From: Apodemus sylvaticus
Taxonomy: Eukaryota; Chordata; Mammalia; Rodentia; Muridae
Direction: 5' to 3'
NCBI RefSeq assembly: GCF_947179515.1
Contig: NC_067473.1
Span: 85,342,013-85,406,012, forward strand
Length of the DNA: 64,000 nt
Shown here in pieces: positions 1 through 8,583 of the stretch. The notes beneath the pieces were generated by a model. It did no database searches and was not told the origin of the DNA. It saw only the letters and a program-made list of their open reading frames with translations. Position numbers and translations under genes: made by a program. Positions within the stretch are counted from its first letter, which is position 1, and every line of letters begins with the position of its first letter.

Positions 1-238
1 GTTTCTTTCAGGAAATTACCAAAAATATCTTAAAGGTACATGTTGAAGGCCAGCCTTGACAGGTTAGGGTAAACTGAGGTGAGGCCATAAAGGCAGCAAT
101 TTATCATTCAGTAGACTGTTCTCAGAGGGAATAAAACTTGATTCAGTGGGGCCAGCATTTCCTCTGACCTATAAGAGTCTACTAGAACTCTTTGGTGATT
201 AGAGAGAAGGATAAAAAGAAAAAATCAAGGAAAAGAGT

Positions 239-269
<31 letters not shown>

Positions 270-419
270 TCAGTGAATAAAGCATGACAAACACTAAAAA
301 AATTATTTTTTTCACCCATTACTTATATATACAGCAAATTTTATCAAGTAGCATAAATATTATAATGTGATAACATTCCATTTTCTTTTAATTAATGATT
401 ATTTTTACAAGTAATTTTC
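1..419 (+). other. Paralogous lipocalin block 1 (3' flank only)
   Basis: The opening sequence aligns by eye with the region just downstream of the intact lipocalin gene (from about 17440) and with 34850-35300. The shared landmarks are the TTTCTTTCAG-like start, the 'AAGGCCAGCCTTG' stretch, the CA microsatellite and the 'TGATTATTTTTA' end. The gene belonging to this block would lie upstream of the window. No coding exon is visible here. Confidence 0.7.
242..269. repeat. (AC)n microsatellite
   Basis: Uninterrupted CA dinucleotide run. It occupies the same position as the CA run at 17668-17704 of block 2 and the diverged CA-rich stretch near 35090 of block 4, so it predates the block duplications. 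Confidence 0.95.
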
Positions 420-541
420 CAGAGCTGGAAAGATGGCTGTGTGGTTAAGAGCACTGACTGCTCTTCTGAAAGTCCTGAGTTCAAATTCCAGCAACCACAT
501 GGTGGCACACAACAATCTGCAATGAGATCTGATGCCCTTTA
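420..541 (+). mobile_element. B2 SINE, 3'-truncated
   Basis: The tRNA-derived B2 head is recognisable from 'GCTGGAAAGATGGCTG' through 'GAGCACTGACTGCTCTTC' to 'GATCTGATGCCC'. The element stops before the A-rich tail, at the join with the following Lx L1 piece. The B2 in block 2 (17859-18039) sits in the same flanking sequence, so this is the paralogous copy of one insertion. Confidence 0.85.
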
Positions 542-544
542 CTG

Positions 545-1115
545 TAACAGAAAGTCAAGGAATCAAGTGAGGGATGTGGTTATCATCCCACAGATCCATT
601 CTGAATGAAGTGCAGGGATGGAAATGGAGAGGAGCCTGAGGAAAAGAAGGCCCAGTGACAGGCCCAAAGTGTGATCCAGCTCAAGGGGATATTCCAAGGC
701 CTGACAGTATGATGTGCTTACAAAGTCCTATCATGACTCTCTTCAAAAAGACCCAATAAGCAGCTCAAAGAATCAGGTGCATTTATTTGCAACCAACCAA
801 TGGAAAAAAAGTTGCTGACCCCTGTGGTTAAATTAGTAGAAAACTGGAACAAGCTGACAAGGAGGCAAACCTGTAGGAGGACTAGCAGTCTTAATTAACT
901 TGAACCCCAGAGATCTCTCAGATATTGAACTACCAACCAGGCAGCATATACCAGCTGACATTAGGCCCTCAAAACATATACAGCAGAGGAGTGCCAGGTC
1001 TGGTTTCAGTCAGAAAAGATGTACCTAACCTTCAAGAGGCTGGAGGCCCCAGACTGTTTAGAAGTCTGGTGGGAGGGGATGTGGGGACATTCTTGTGGAG
1101 ACAGTGGGTTTGATA
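545..1115 (+). mobile_element. Lx-type L1 3'UTR fragment
   Basis: The sequence matches, with substitutions, the segment at about 40700-41180 ('CAGGCCCAAAGTG', 'ACCAATGGA..AA', 'CAGGCAGCATATACCAGCTGA'). I read both as the long 3'UTR of an old murid L1 (Lx-like) in + orientation. It is truncated on both sides and carries no credible coding sequence; the short frames inside it are chance. Confidence 0.6.
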
Positions 1116-1430
1116 CACTGACAGGCAGGTAGATCAATGGAATAGAATTGACAGCTCAGAAAAGAGTCCACACACCTGTGGTCACTTGACAAAGAATCTA
1201 AAAGCATCCAGTGGGAAAAAAAAGATAGCCCTTTCAACATATGATGCTGGTTCAACTGGAGTTTAGCATGCAGAAGAATGCAAATCCATTTATTCTTATC
1301 TCCTCGTACTAAGCCCAATTCCAAGTGGATTAAGGACATCCACATAAAACCATGCACGCTGAAACTAATAGAAAAGAAACTGGGGAACATCCTTGAGCAT
1401 ATGAGCAGAGGGGAAAATTGCTTTCTCAAT
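1116..1430 (+). mobile_element. L1 ORF2 C-terminal fragment
   Basis: Translated on the + strand this gives the conserved L1 ORF2 stretch just after the reverse transcriptase: DRQVDQWNRI near the start, then the 'GAxxxQW..FN..' and 'IKDxHIKP..LKLIEKKLG' blocks. It contains stops and is cut off on the right by retroviral sequence at about 1431. It is a dead 5'- and 3'-truncated fragment. Confidence 0.8.
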
Positions 1431-3152
1431 ACCTGTCCATAATGACCACCAGAAGCAATTTGCTTTCACTTGGCAAGGCCAGCAGTATACCTTTAGATTT
1501 TTGCATCAAGGATTTATTAACTCTCCTTCCCTGTGTCATAAATTAATTAGAATGGATCTTGATCATTTGTCTTGGCCACAAAATATCACATTGGTGCAGT
1601 GTATTGATGATTTCATGCTGAGAGAACCAAGTGATTAGAAGAAGCAACAACTTTGAATTCGTTGATAATACCTAAACCTATCAGATATGGGAAATAAATC
1701 CAACAAAAATTCAAAGGCCACCTACTTCTGTGAAATTTGTAGGAGTCCAGTGGTGTGGGACATGCAGAGATATTCCTTCTAAGGTAAAAGATAAGTTATT
1801 GCATCTGTTCCTGCTCACCACCAAGAAAGAAGCATAACATGTAGTCGGTCTATTTGGATTCCGGAGACAGCACATTCCCCACTTGGGTGTGTTACTCAGC
1901 GCCATTTACCAAGTAACTTAGAAAGCTGCTAGCTTTGTGTAGGGCCTGGAACAGGAAAAGGCTCTTCAACAGGTCAGGGCTGCTTCAACAGATCCAGCAG
2001 AACTAATGGTACTTGAGGTGTTGGTGGCAGAAAGAGATGCTGTTTGGAGCCTCTGGCAGGCCACTGTAGGTGAATCACTCAAGAGACCTTTGGGATCTTG
2101 GAGCAAATCTCTACCATTATCTGTGGACAACTATTCTAACTTTGAAAAACAGTCCATGGCCTGCTATTGGGCCTTAGTGGAAAATGAACATTTGACAATA
2201 GGACACCAAGTTACCATGCAACCTGAACTGTCCATCATGAGCTGGGTGTTATCAGATCCCCGAGTCATAAATTAGACTTATACAGCAGCAGTCTACTATC
2301 AAATGGATTTGGTACGTATATATGTGATAGGGGCCTGAAGGCACAAGCAAGTTACATGAAGAAGTTGCTCAAATCCCTATGGTTTCTACTGCTATTACAA
2401 TATTATCTGCTGCCAAGCATGTGCCAATAGCCTCATGGGGTGCTCCCTATAGTTGACTGACTAAAGGAGAGAAGACTAGGACCCAGTTTACTGATAGCTC
2501 TGAATGTTATGCAGGCACTGCCCAGAAGTGGACAGCTGCAGCATTACAACCTTTCTAAGGGACAAGACAAATCTTTACAGTGGGCAGAACTTCAGGCAGT
2601 ACACCTGATATTATAGTTTGTTTGGAAGAAGAAATAGCCAGATGAATGATTGTTCAGTGACTCATGGGCTGTAGCCATTGGATTGTCTGGATGTTCAGGG
2701 ACTTGGAAAGATCATGATTGGAAAATTGGTGAGAAAGACATCTGGGGAAGAACTATGTGTAAAGATCGCTCCAAATGGGCAGAGTATATGAAGATCCTTA
2801 TGTCCCATGTTAATGCTCAACAAAAGGTGACTTCAGCTGAGGAGGTGTTCAGTAATCAAGAGGATAAGATGACCCATTGTGTGGACAGTGAGTCTCTTTT
2901 ACCAGCCATCCCTGTCGTTGCTCAATAAGCAATGAAGAAAATGGCCATGGTGGCCAAGATGGAGGTTATGCTTGGGTTCAACAATGTGGACCTCCACTTA
3001 CCAAGACTTACATAGCTACAGCTGCTGCTGAATGCCAGATCTGCAAGCAGCAGAGACCAACACTGAGCACCAGATAAGGCACAACTCCAGGTGACCAGCC
3101 AGCAACCTGGTGGCCTGTTGACTACATTGAACCACTTCCTCTGTGTAAAGGA
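1431..3152 (+). pseudogene. ERV-L-like pol relic: RT, RNase H and integrase N-terminus
   Basis: Broken remains of an endogenous retrovirus pol gene on the + strand. Reverse transcriptase palm sequence is visible at about 1450-1640, where the catalytic YxDD core has Cys in place of Tyr (CIDDF). RNase H and connection sequence follows at about 2000-2290 and 2640-2930, and the zinc-binding start of integrase at about 2945-3150. Stops and frameshifts separate the pieces, so no polyprotein can be made. The order RT, RNase H, integrase, then dUTPase (beyond the inserted L1) is typical of class III ERV-L elements. The left end is missing, replaced by an L1 fragment at 1430. The integrase frame resumes at 10214 after the L1 insertion. 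Class assignment relies on the downstream dUTPase. Confidence 0.8.
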
Positions 3153-3167
3153 CAGCCTTTAATTCTT
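3153..3167. repeat. 15-bp target-site duplication, copy at L1 3' end
   Basis: CAGCCTTTAATTCTT is directly followed by the T-run that is the poly(A) tail of the minus-strand L1. The identical 15 bases occur at 10214-10228, directly beyond the L1 5' end. This is the expected footprint of target-primed reverse transcription. Confidence 0.95.
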
Positions 3168-3219
3168 TTTTTTTTTTAATTTTTTTTATTCGATATAATT
3201 TATTTACATTTCAAATGAT

Positions 3220-3330
3220 TTCCCCTTTTCTAGCACCCCCACTCCCCGAAAGTCCTGTAAGCCCCCTTCTCTTCCCCTGTCCTCCCACCCACCCCTTCCC
3301 ACTTCCCCGATCTGGTTTTGCTGAATACTG
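3220..3330 (-). other. L1 3'UTR polypurine tract
   Basis: On the - strand this stretch is almost all purine with repeated G-runs (read on + as CCCC/TCCC clusters such as CCCACCCACCCC). A G-rich polypurine tract in the 3'UTR is conserved among mammalian L1s and can form a G-quadruplex. The same motif, more diverged, is seen in the 3' ends at 28210-28330, 30070-30180 and 43720-43830. Confidence 0.8.
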
Positions 3331-3427
3331 TTTCACTGAGTCTTTCCAGAACCAGGGGCCACTCCTCCTTTCTTCTTGTACCTCATTTAATGTGTGGATT
3401 ATGTTTTGGGTATTCCAGTTCTCTAGG

Positions 3428-6400
3428 TTAATATCCATTTATTAGTGAGTGCATACCATGATTCACCTTTTGAGTCTGGGTTACCTTACTGAGTATGATA
3501 TTCTCTAGCTCCATCCATTTGCCTAAGAATTTCATGAATTCGTTGTTTCTAATGGCTGAATAGTACTCCATTGTGTAGATATACCACATTTTTTGCATCC
3601 ACTCTTCTGTTGAGGGATACCTGGGTTCTTTCCAACATCTGGCAATTATAAATAGGGCTGCTATGAACATAGTAGAACATGTATCCTTATTAAATGGTGG
3701 GGAGTCTTCTGGGTATATGCCCAGGAGTGGTATAGAAGGATCTTCTGGAAGTGAGGTGCCCAGTTTTCGGAGGAACCGCCAGACTGATTTCCAGAGTGGT
3801 TGTACCAATTTGCAACCCCACCAGCAGTGGAGGAGTGTTCCTCTTTCTCCACACCCTCTCCAACACCTGCTGTCTCCTGAATTTTTAATCTTAGCCATTC
3901 TGACTGGTGTAAGATGAAATCTTAGGGTTGTTTTGATTTGCATTTCCCTAATGACTAATGAAGTTGAGCATTTTTTAAGATGCTTCTCCGCCATCCGAAG
4001 TTCTTCAGGTGAGAATTCTTTGTTTACCTCTGTACCCCATTTTTTAATAGGGTTGTTTGGTTTTCTGGAGTCTAACTTCTTGAGTTCTTTATATATATTG
4101 GATATTAGCCCTCTATCTGATGTAGGATTGGTGAAGATCTTTTCCCAATTTGTTGGTTGCCGATTTGTCCTCTTGATGGTGTCCTTTGCCTTACAGAAAC
4201 TTTGTAATTTTATGAGGTCCCATTTGTCAATTCTTGCTCTTAGAGCATACGCTATTGGTGTTCTGTTCAGAAACTTTCTCCCTGTACCGATGTCCTCAAG
4301 GGTCTTGCCCAGTTTCTTTTCTATTAGCTTCAGAGTGTCTGGCTTTATGTGGAGGTCCTTGATCCATTTGGATTTGAGCTTAGTACAAGGAGACAAGGAT
4401 GGATCAATTCGCATTCTTCTGCATGCTGACCTCCAGTTGAACCAGCACCATTTGTTGAAAAGGCTATCTTTTTTCCATTGGATGTTTTCAGCCTCTTTGT
4501 CGAGGATCAAGTGGCCATAGGTGTGTGGGTTCATTTCTGGATCTTCAATCCTGTTCCATTGATCCTCCTGTCTGTCACTGTACCAATACCATGCAGTTTT
4601 TAACACTATTGCTCTGTAGTATTGCTTGAGGTCAGGGATACTGATTCCCCCAGTTTTCCTTTTGTTGCTGAGAATAGTTTTAGCTATCCTGGGTTTTTTG
4701 TTGTTCCAGATGAATTTGATAATTGCTCTTTCTAACTCTGTGAAGAATTGAGTTGGGATTTTGATGGGTATTGCATTGAATCTGTATAGTGCTTTAGGCA
4801 AAATGGCCATTTTAACTATATTGATTCTACTGATCCATGAGCATGGGAGGTTTTCCCATTTTTTGAGGTCTTCTTCCATTTCCTTCTTCAGAGTCTTGAA
4901 GTTCTTGTCATACAGATCTTTCACATGTTTGGTAAGAGTCACCCCAAGATACTTTATACTGTTTGAGGCTATTGTGAAGGGGGTCATTTCCCTAATTTCT
5001 TTCTCAGCCTGCTTATCCTTTGAGTATAGGAAGGCCACTGATTTGCTTGAGTTGATTTTATAACCTGCCACTTTGCTGAAGTTGTTTATCAGCTGTAGGA
5101 GCTCTCTAGTGGAGTTCTTTGGGTCACTTAGGTAGACGATCATGTCGTCTGCAAATAATGATAGTTTGACTTCTTCCTTTCCAATTTGTATCCCTTTGAC
5201 CTCCTTATGTTGTCGAATTGCCCGAGCTAGTACCTCAAGTACAATATTGAAAAGATAAGGAGAAAGGGGGCAGCCTTGTCTGGTCCCTGATTTCAGTGGG
5301 ATTGCTTCAAGTTTCTCTCCATTTAGTTTGATGCTGGCTACCGGTTTGCTGTATATTGCTTTTACTATGTTTAGGTATGGGCCTTGAATTCCTGTTCTCT
5401 CCAAGACTTTAAGCATGAAGGGATGCTGAATTTTGTCAAATGCTTTTTCAGCATCCAATGAAATGACCATGTGGTTTTGTTCTTTGAGTTTGTTTATGTA
5501 GTGGATTGTATTGATGGATTTCCGTATATTGAACCAACCCTGCATTCCCGGGATAAAGCCTACTTGATCATGGTGGATGATCGTTTTGATGTGTTCTTGG
5601 ATTCTGTTGGCAAGAATTTTATTGAGTATTTTTGCATCGATGTTCATAAGGGAAATTGGTCTGAAGTTCTCTTTCTTTGTTGGATCTTTGTGTGGCTTTG
5701 GTATCAGCATAATTGTGGCTTCATAGAAGGAATTGGGTAGTGTTCCTTCTGTTTCTATTTTGTGGAATAGTTTGAAGAGTATTGGTGTTAACTCTTCTTT
5801 GAAGGTCTGGTAGAATTCTGCACTGAAGCCATCTGGTCCTGTGCTTTTTTTGGTTGGAAGACTTTCTATGACTCCTTCTATTTCTTTAGGCATTATGGGA
5901 CTGTTTAGATGGTCTAGTTGGTCCTGATTTAATTTTGGTATCTGGTATCTGTCAAGGAAATTGTCCATTTCCTCCAGATTCTCCAGTTGTGTTGAGTACA
6001 GGCTCTTGTAGTAGGATCTGATGATTTTTTGGATTTCCTCAGTTTCCGTTGTTATATCTCCCTTTTCATTTCTAAGTTTGTTAATTTGGATACTTTCTCT
6101 GTGCCCTTTGGTCAGTCTGGCTAAGGGTTTATCTATCTTGTTGATTTTCTCAAAGAACCAGCTCCTGGTTTTGTTGATTTTTTGTATGGTTCTCTTTGTT
6201 TCTACTTGATTGATTTCAGCCCTGAGTTTGATGATTTCCTGCCTTCTACTCCTCCTGGGTGAAGTAGCTTCTTTTTGTTCTAGGGCTTTCAGGTGTGTCA
6301 TTAAGCTGGTAATGTATGCTCTCTCCATTTTCTTTTTGGAGGCACTCAGGGCTATGAGTTTTCCTCTTAGCACTGCTTTCATTGTGTCCCATAGATTTGG

Positions 6401-7252
6401 GTATGTTGTGTTTTCATTTTCATTGTGTTCTAAAAAGTCTTTAATTTCTTTCTTTATTTCTTCCTTGACCAAGGTATCATTGAGTAGAGTATTGTTAAGT
6501 TTCCACGTGTATGTGGGTTTTCTGTTGTTTCTGTTGCTATTGAAGACCACTTTTACTCCATAGTGATCAGATAGGAGGCATGGGATTAGTTCTATCTTCT
6601 TATATTTGTTGAGGTCTGTCTTGTGACCAATTATATGGTCGATTTTGGAGAAGGTACCATGAGGTGCTGAGAAAAAGGTATATTCTTTTGTTTTAGGATA
6701 GAATGTTCTATATATATCTGTTAAATCTAATTGGTCCAAAGCTTCAATTAGTTTCATTGTGTCCCTGTTTAGTTTCTGTTTTCCTGATCGGTCCATTGAG
6801 GAAAGTGCAGTGTTGAAGTCACCCACAATTATTGTGTTAGGTGCAATGTGTGCTTTTAGTTTTAATAAAGTTTCTTTTACGAAAGAGGGTGCCCTTGCAT
6901 TTGGGGCATAGATGTTCAGGATTGACAGTTCTTCTTTTTGTATTTTTCCTTTGACCAGCAAGAAGTGTCCCTCAGGGTCTCTTTTGATGACTTTGGGTTG
7001 AAAGTCAATTTTATCTGATATTAAAATGGCTACTCCAGCTTGTTTCCTGAGACCATTTGCTTGTAAAATTGTCTTCCAGCCTTTTACTCTAAGGTAGTGT
7101 TTGTCTTTGACCCTGAGGTGTGTTTCCTGTAAGCAGCAAAATGTAGGGTCCTGTTTACTTATCCATTCAGTTAGTCTGTGTCTTTTTATTGGGGCATTAA
7201 GTCCATTGATGTTAAGAGATATTAAGGAATAGTGATTGTTACTTCCTATCAT
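3428..7252 (-). CDS. L1 ORF2 protein: endonuclease / reverse transcriptase
   Basis: A 1274-residue open frame, the usual length for murid L1 ORF2p. The protein nicks genomic DNA and primes reverse transcription of L1 RNA at the nick. The N-terminal APE-type endonuclease keeps its key residues: Asn14 in SLNINGLN, Glu43 in LQETHL, the GDFNT motif near residue 145, IDHI near 205 and SDH near 228-230. The reverse transcriptase follows, with QGCPLSPYLFN and the catalytic FADD in SLFADDMIVYL at about residue 700. The C-terminus has the zinc-knuckle-like CX3CX7HX4C (CWRGC then LLHCWWGC). No catalytic residue is visibly lost. The start Met7252 lies 59 nt after the ORF1 stop, so translation probably depends on reinitiation or an internal mechanism, as in other rodent L1s. 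Frames called on the opposite strand are shadows. Confidence 0.95.
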   Translation of the reverse strand: MIGSNNHYSLISLNINGLNAPIKRHRLTEWISKQDPTFCCLQETHLRVKDKHYLRVKGWKTILQANGLRKQAGVAILISDKIDFQPKVIKRDPEGHFLLVKGKIQKEELSILNIYAPNARAPSFVKETLLKLKAHIAPNTIIVGDFNTALSSMDRSGKQKLNRDTMKLIEALDQLDLTDIYRTFYPKTKEYTFFSAPHGTFSKIDHIIGHKTDLNKYKKIELIPCLLSDHYGVKVVFNSNRNNRKPTYTWKLNNTLLNDTLVKEEIKKEIKDFLEHNENENTTYPNLWDTMKAVLRGKLIALSASKKKMERAYITSLMTHLKALEQKEATSPRRSRRQEIIKLRAEINQVETKRTIQKINKTRSWFFEKINKIDKPLARLTKGHRESIQINKLRNEKGDITTETEEIQKIIRSYYKSLYSTQLENLEEMDNFLDRYQIPKLNQDQLDHLNSPIMPKEIEGVIESLPTKKSTGPDGFSAEFYQTFKEELTPILFKLFHKIETEGTLPNSFYEATIMLIPKPHKDPTKKENFRPISLMNIDAKILNKILANRIQEHIKTIIHHDQVGFIPGMQGWFNIRKSINTIHYINKLKEQNHMVISLDAEKAFDKIQHPFMLKVLERTGIQGPYLNIVKAIYSKPVASIKLNGEKLEAIPLKSGTRQGCPLSPYLFNIVLEVLARAIRQHKEVKGIQIGKEEVKLSLFADDMIVYLSDPKNSTRELLQLINNFSKVAGYKINSSKSVAFLYSKDKQAEKEIREMTPFTIASNSIKYLGVTLTKHVKDLYDKNFKTLKKEMEEDLKKWENLPCSWISRINIVKMAILPKALYRFNAIPIKIPTQFFTELERAIIKFIWNNKKPRIAKTILSNKRKTGGISIPDLKQYYRAIVLKTAWYWYSDRQEDQWNRIEDPEMNPHTYGHLILDKEAENIQWKKDSLFNKWCWFNWRSACRRMRIDPSLSPCTKLKSKWIKDLHIKPDTLKLIEKKLGKTLEDIGTGRKFLNRTPIAYALRARIDKWDLIKLQSFCKAKDTIKRTNRQPTNWEKIFTNPTSDRGLISNIYKELKKLDSRKPNNPIKKWGTEVNKEFSPEELRMAEKHLKKCSTSLVIREMQIKTTLRFHLTPVRMAKIKNSGDSRCWRGCGERGTLLHCWWGCKLVQPLWKSVWRFLRKLGTSLPEDPSIPLLGIYPEDSPPFNKDTCSTMFIAALFIIARCWKEPRYPSTEEWMQKMWYIYTMEYYSAIRNNEFMKFLGKWMELENIILSKVTQTQKVNHGMHSLINGY

Positions 7253-7311
7253 TTTTGACGTTATTTTTTAAATTTGAATGCTTAACTTCTTTTGGGTTTG
7301 ATGAAAGGTTA

Positions 7312-8583
7312 CTATCTTGCTTTTTCCAGGGTGAAGTTTCCCTCCTTGTATTGGTGTTGTCCTCCTATTATCCTTTTTAGGGCCGGGTTTGTGGATAGAT
7401 ATTGGGTAAACTTGGTTTTGTCATGAAATATCTTAGTTTCTCCATCTATGGTGATTGAGAGTTTTGCTGGATATAGTAGTTTTGGTTGGCATTTGTGTTC
7501 TCTTAGAGTCTGCATGAGATCTGCCCAGGACCTTCTAGCCTTCATAGTCTCAGGTGAAAAGTCTGCTGTGATTCTGATAGGTCTTCCTTTATATGTTACT
7601 TGGCCTTTTTCTCTTACTGCCTTTAGTATTCTTTCTTTGTTTAGAACATTTGATGTTTTGATTATTATGTGACGGGAAGTATTTCTGTTCTGGTCCAGTC
7701 TGTTTGGAGTTCTGTAGGCTTCTTGTATATTCATGGGCATCTCTCTCTTTAGGTTAGGGAAGTTTTCTTCCATAATTTTATTGAAGATATTTGCTGGCCC
7801 TTTAAGTTGTAAATCTTCACTCTCATCTATGCCTATAATCCTTAGGTTTGGTCTTCTCATTGTGTCCTGGATTTCCTGGATATTTTGGGTTACAAGCTTT
7901 TTGCATTTTGCATTTTCTTTAACTGTTGAGTCCATGGTTTCTATGGAATCTTCAGCATCTGAGATTCTTTCTTCTATCTCTTGTATTCTGTTGTTGATAT
8001 TTGTATCTCTGTCCCCTGATTTCTTCCCAAGGCTTTCTATCTCCAAAGTTTTCTCCCTTTGAGTTTTCTTAGTTGTTTCTACTTCTGATTTTAGATCCTG
8101 GATGGTTTTGCTTAGCTCCTTCACTTGCATGTTTGTGTTTTCCTGTAATTCTTTAAGAGATTTTTGTGTTTCCTCTTTCATGAGCTCAGCCTGTTGACCA
8201 AAGTTCTCCTGTATTTCTTTAAGAGATTTTTGTGTTTCGTCTTTCATGACCTCAGCCTGTTGATCAAAGTTCTCCTGTATTTCTTTAAGTGTTTTTTGCA
8301 TTTCCTCCTTGTTGGCTTTTGTATTCTCCTGGATTTCTTTCAATGATTTTTGTGTTTCCCTTGCAAGGGCTTCTAACTTTTGATCCATTTTCTCCTGAAT
8401 TTCTTTAAGTGTGTCCTTCATGTGTTCCTGTACCAGCATCATGACCAGTGATTTTAAATCCAAATCTTGTTTTACTGGTGTGATGGGGTATCCAGGACAT
8501 GTTGGTAGAGGAGAATTGGGTTCAGATGTTGCCATATTGCCTTGATTTCTGTTAGTGACGTTCCTGCGTTTGCCTTTTGCCAT
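7312..8583 (-). CDS. L1 ORF1 protein: trimeric RNA-binding chaperone
   Basis: A 423-residue open frame. ORF1p coats L1 RNA and acts as a nucleic-acid chaperone in the cytoplasmic ribonucleoprotein. It begins MAKGKRRNVTNRNQ. A long coiled coil (about residues 50-200) is rich in QKSLKEIQEN heptads and includes tandem 22-residue units, encoded by 66-bp repeats visible at 8151 and 8217. The RRM-like core follows (PNLRIIGIDE near 245), then the C-terminal domain with REKGQVTYKGRPIRI and RRSWADLMQ. The coil looks longer than in a typical murine ORF1p (about 360-380 residues from general knowledge), consistent with the length-polymorphic coil region of rodent L1s. No stop or frameshift is present. 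Confidence 0.95.
   Translation of the reverse strand: MAKGKRRNVTNRNQGNMATSEPNSPLPTCPGYPITPVKQDLDLKSLVMMLVQEHMKDTLKEIQEKMDQKLEALARETQKSLKEIQENTKANKEEMQKTLKEIQENFDQQAEVMKDETQKSLKEIQENFGQQAELMKEETQKSLKELQENTNMQVKELSKTIQDLKSEVETTKKTQREKTLEIESLGKKSGDRDTNINNRIQEIEERISDAEDSIETMDSTVKENAKCKKLVTQNIQEIQDTMRRPNLRIIGIDESEDLQLKGPANIFNKIMEENFPNLKREMPMNIQEAYRTPNRLDQNRNTSRHIIIKTSNVLNKERILKAVREKGQVTYKGRPIRITADFSPETMKARRSWADLMQTLREHKCQPKLLYPAKLSITIDGETKIFHDKTKFTQYLSTNPALKRIIGGQHQYKEGNFTLEKAR

Noticed and set aside
3661..6563. Several + strand frames of 60-195 codons across 3.6-6.6 kb and 7.4-8.3 kb
   Set aside because: They lie antisense to the intact L1 ORF2 and ORF1 and reflect their codon structure.
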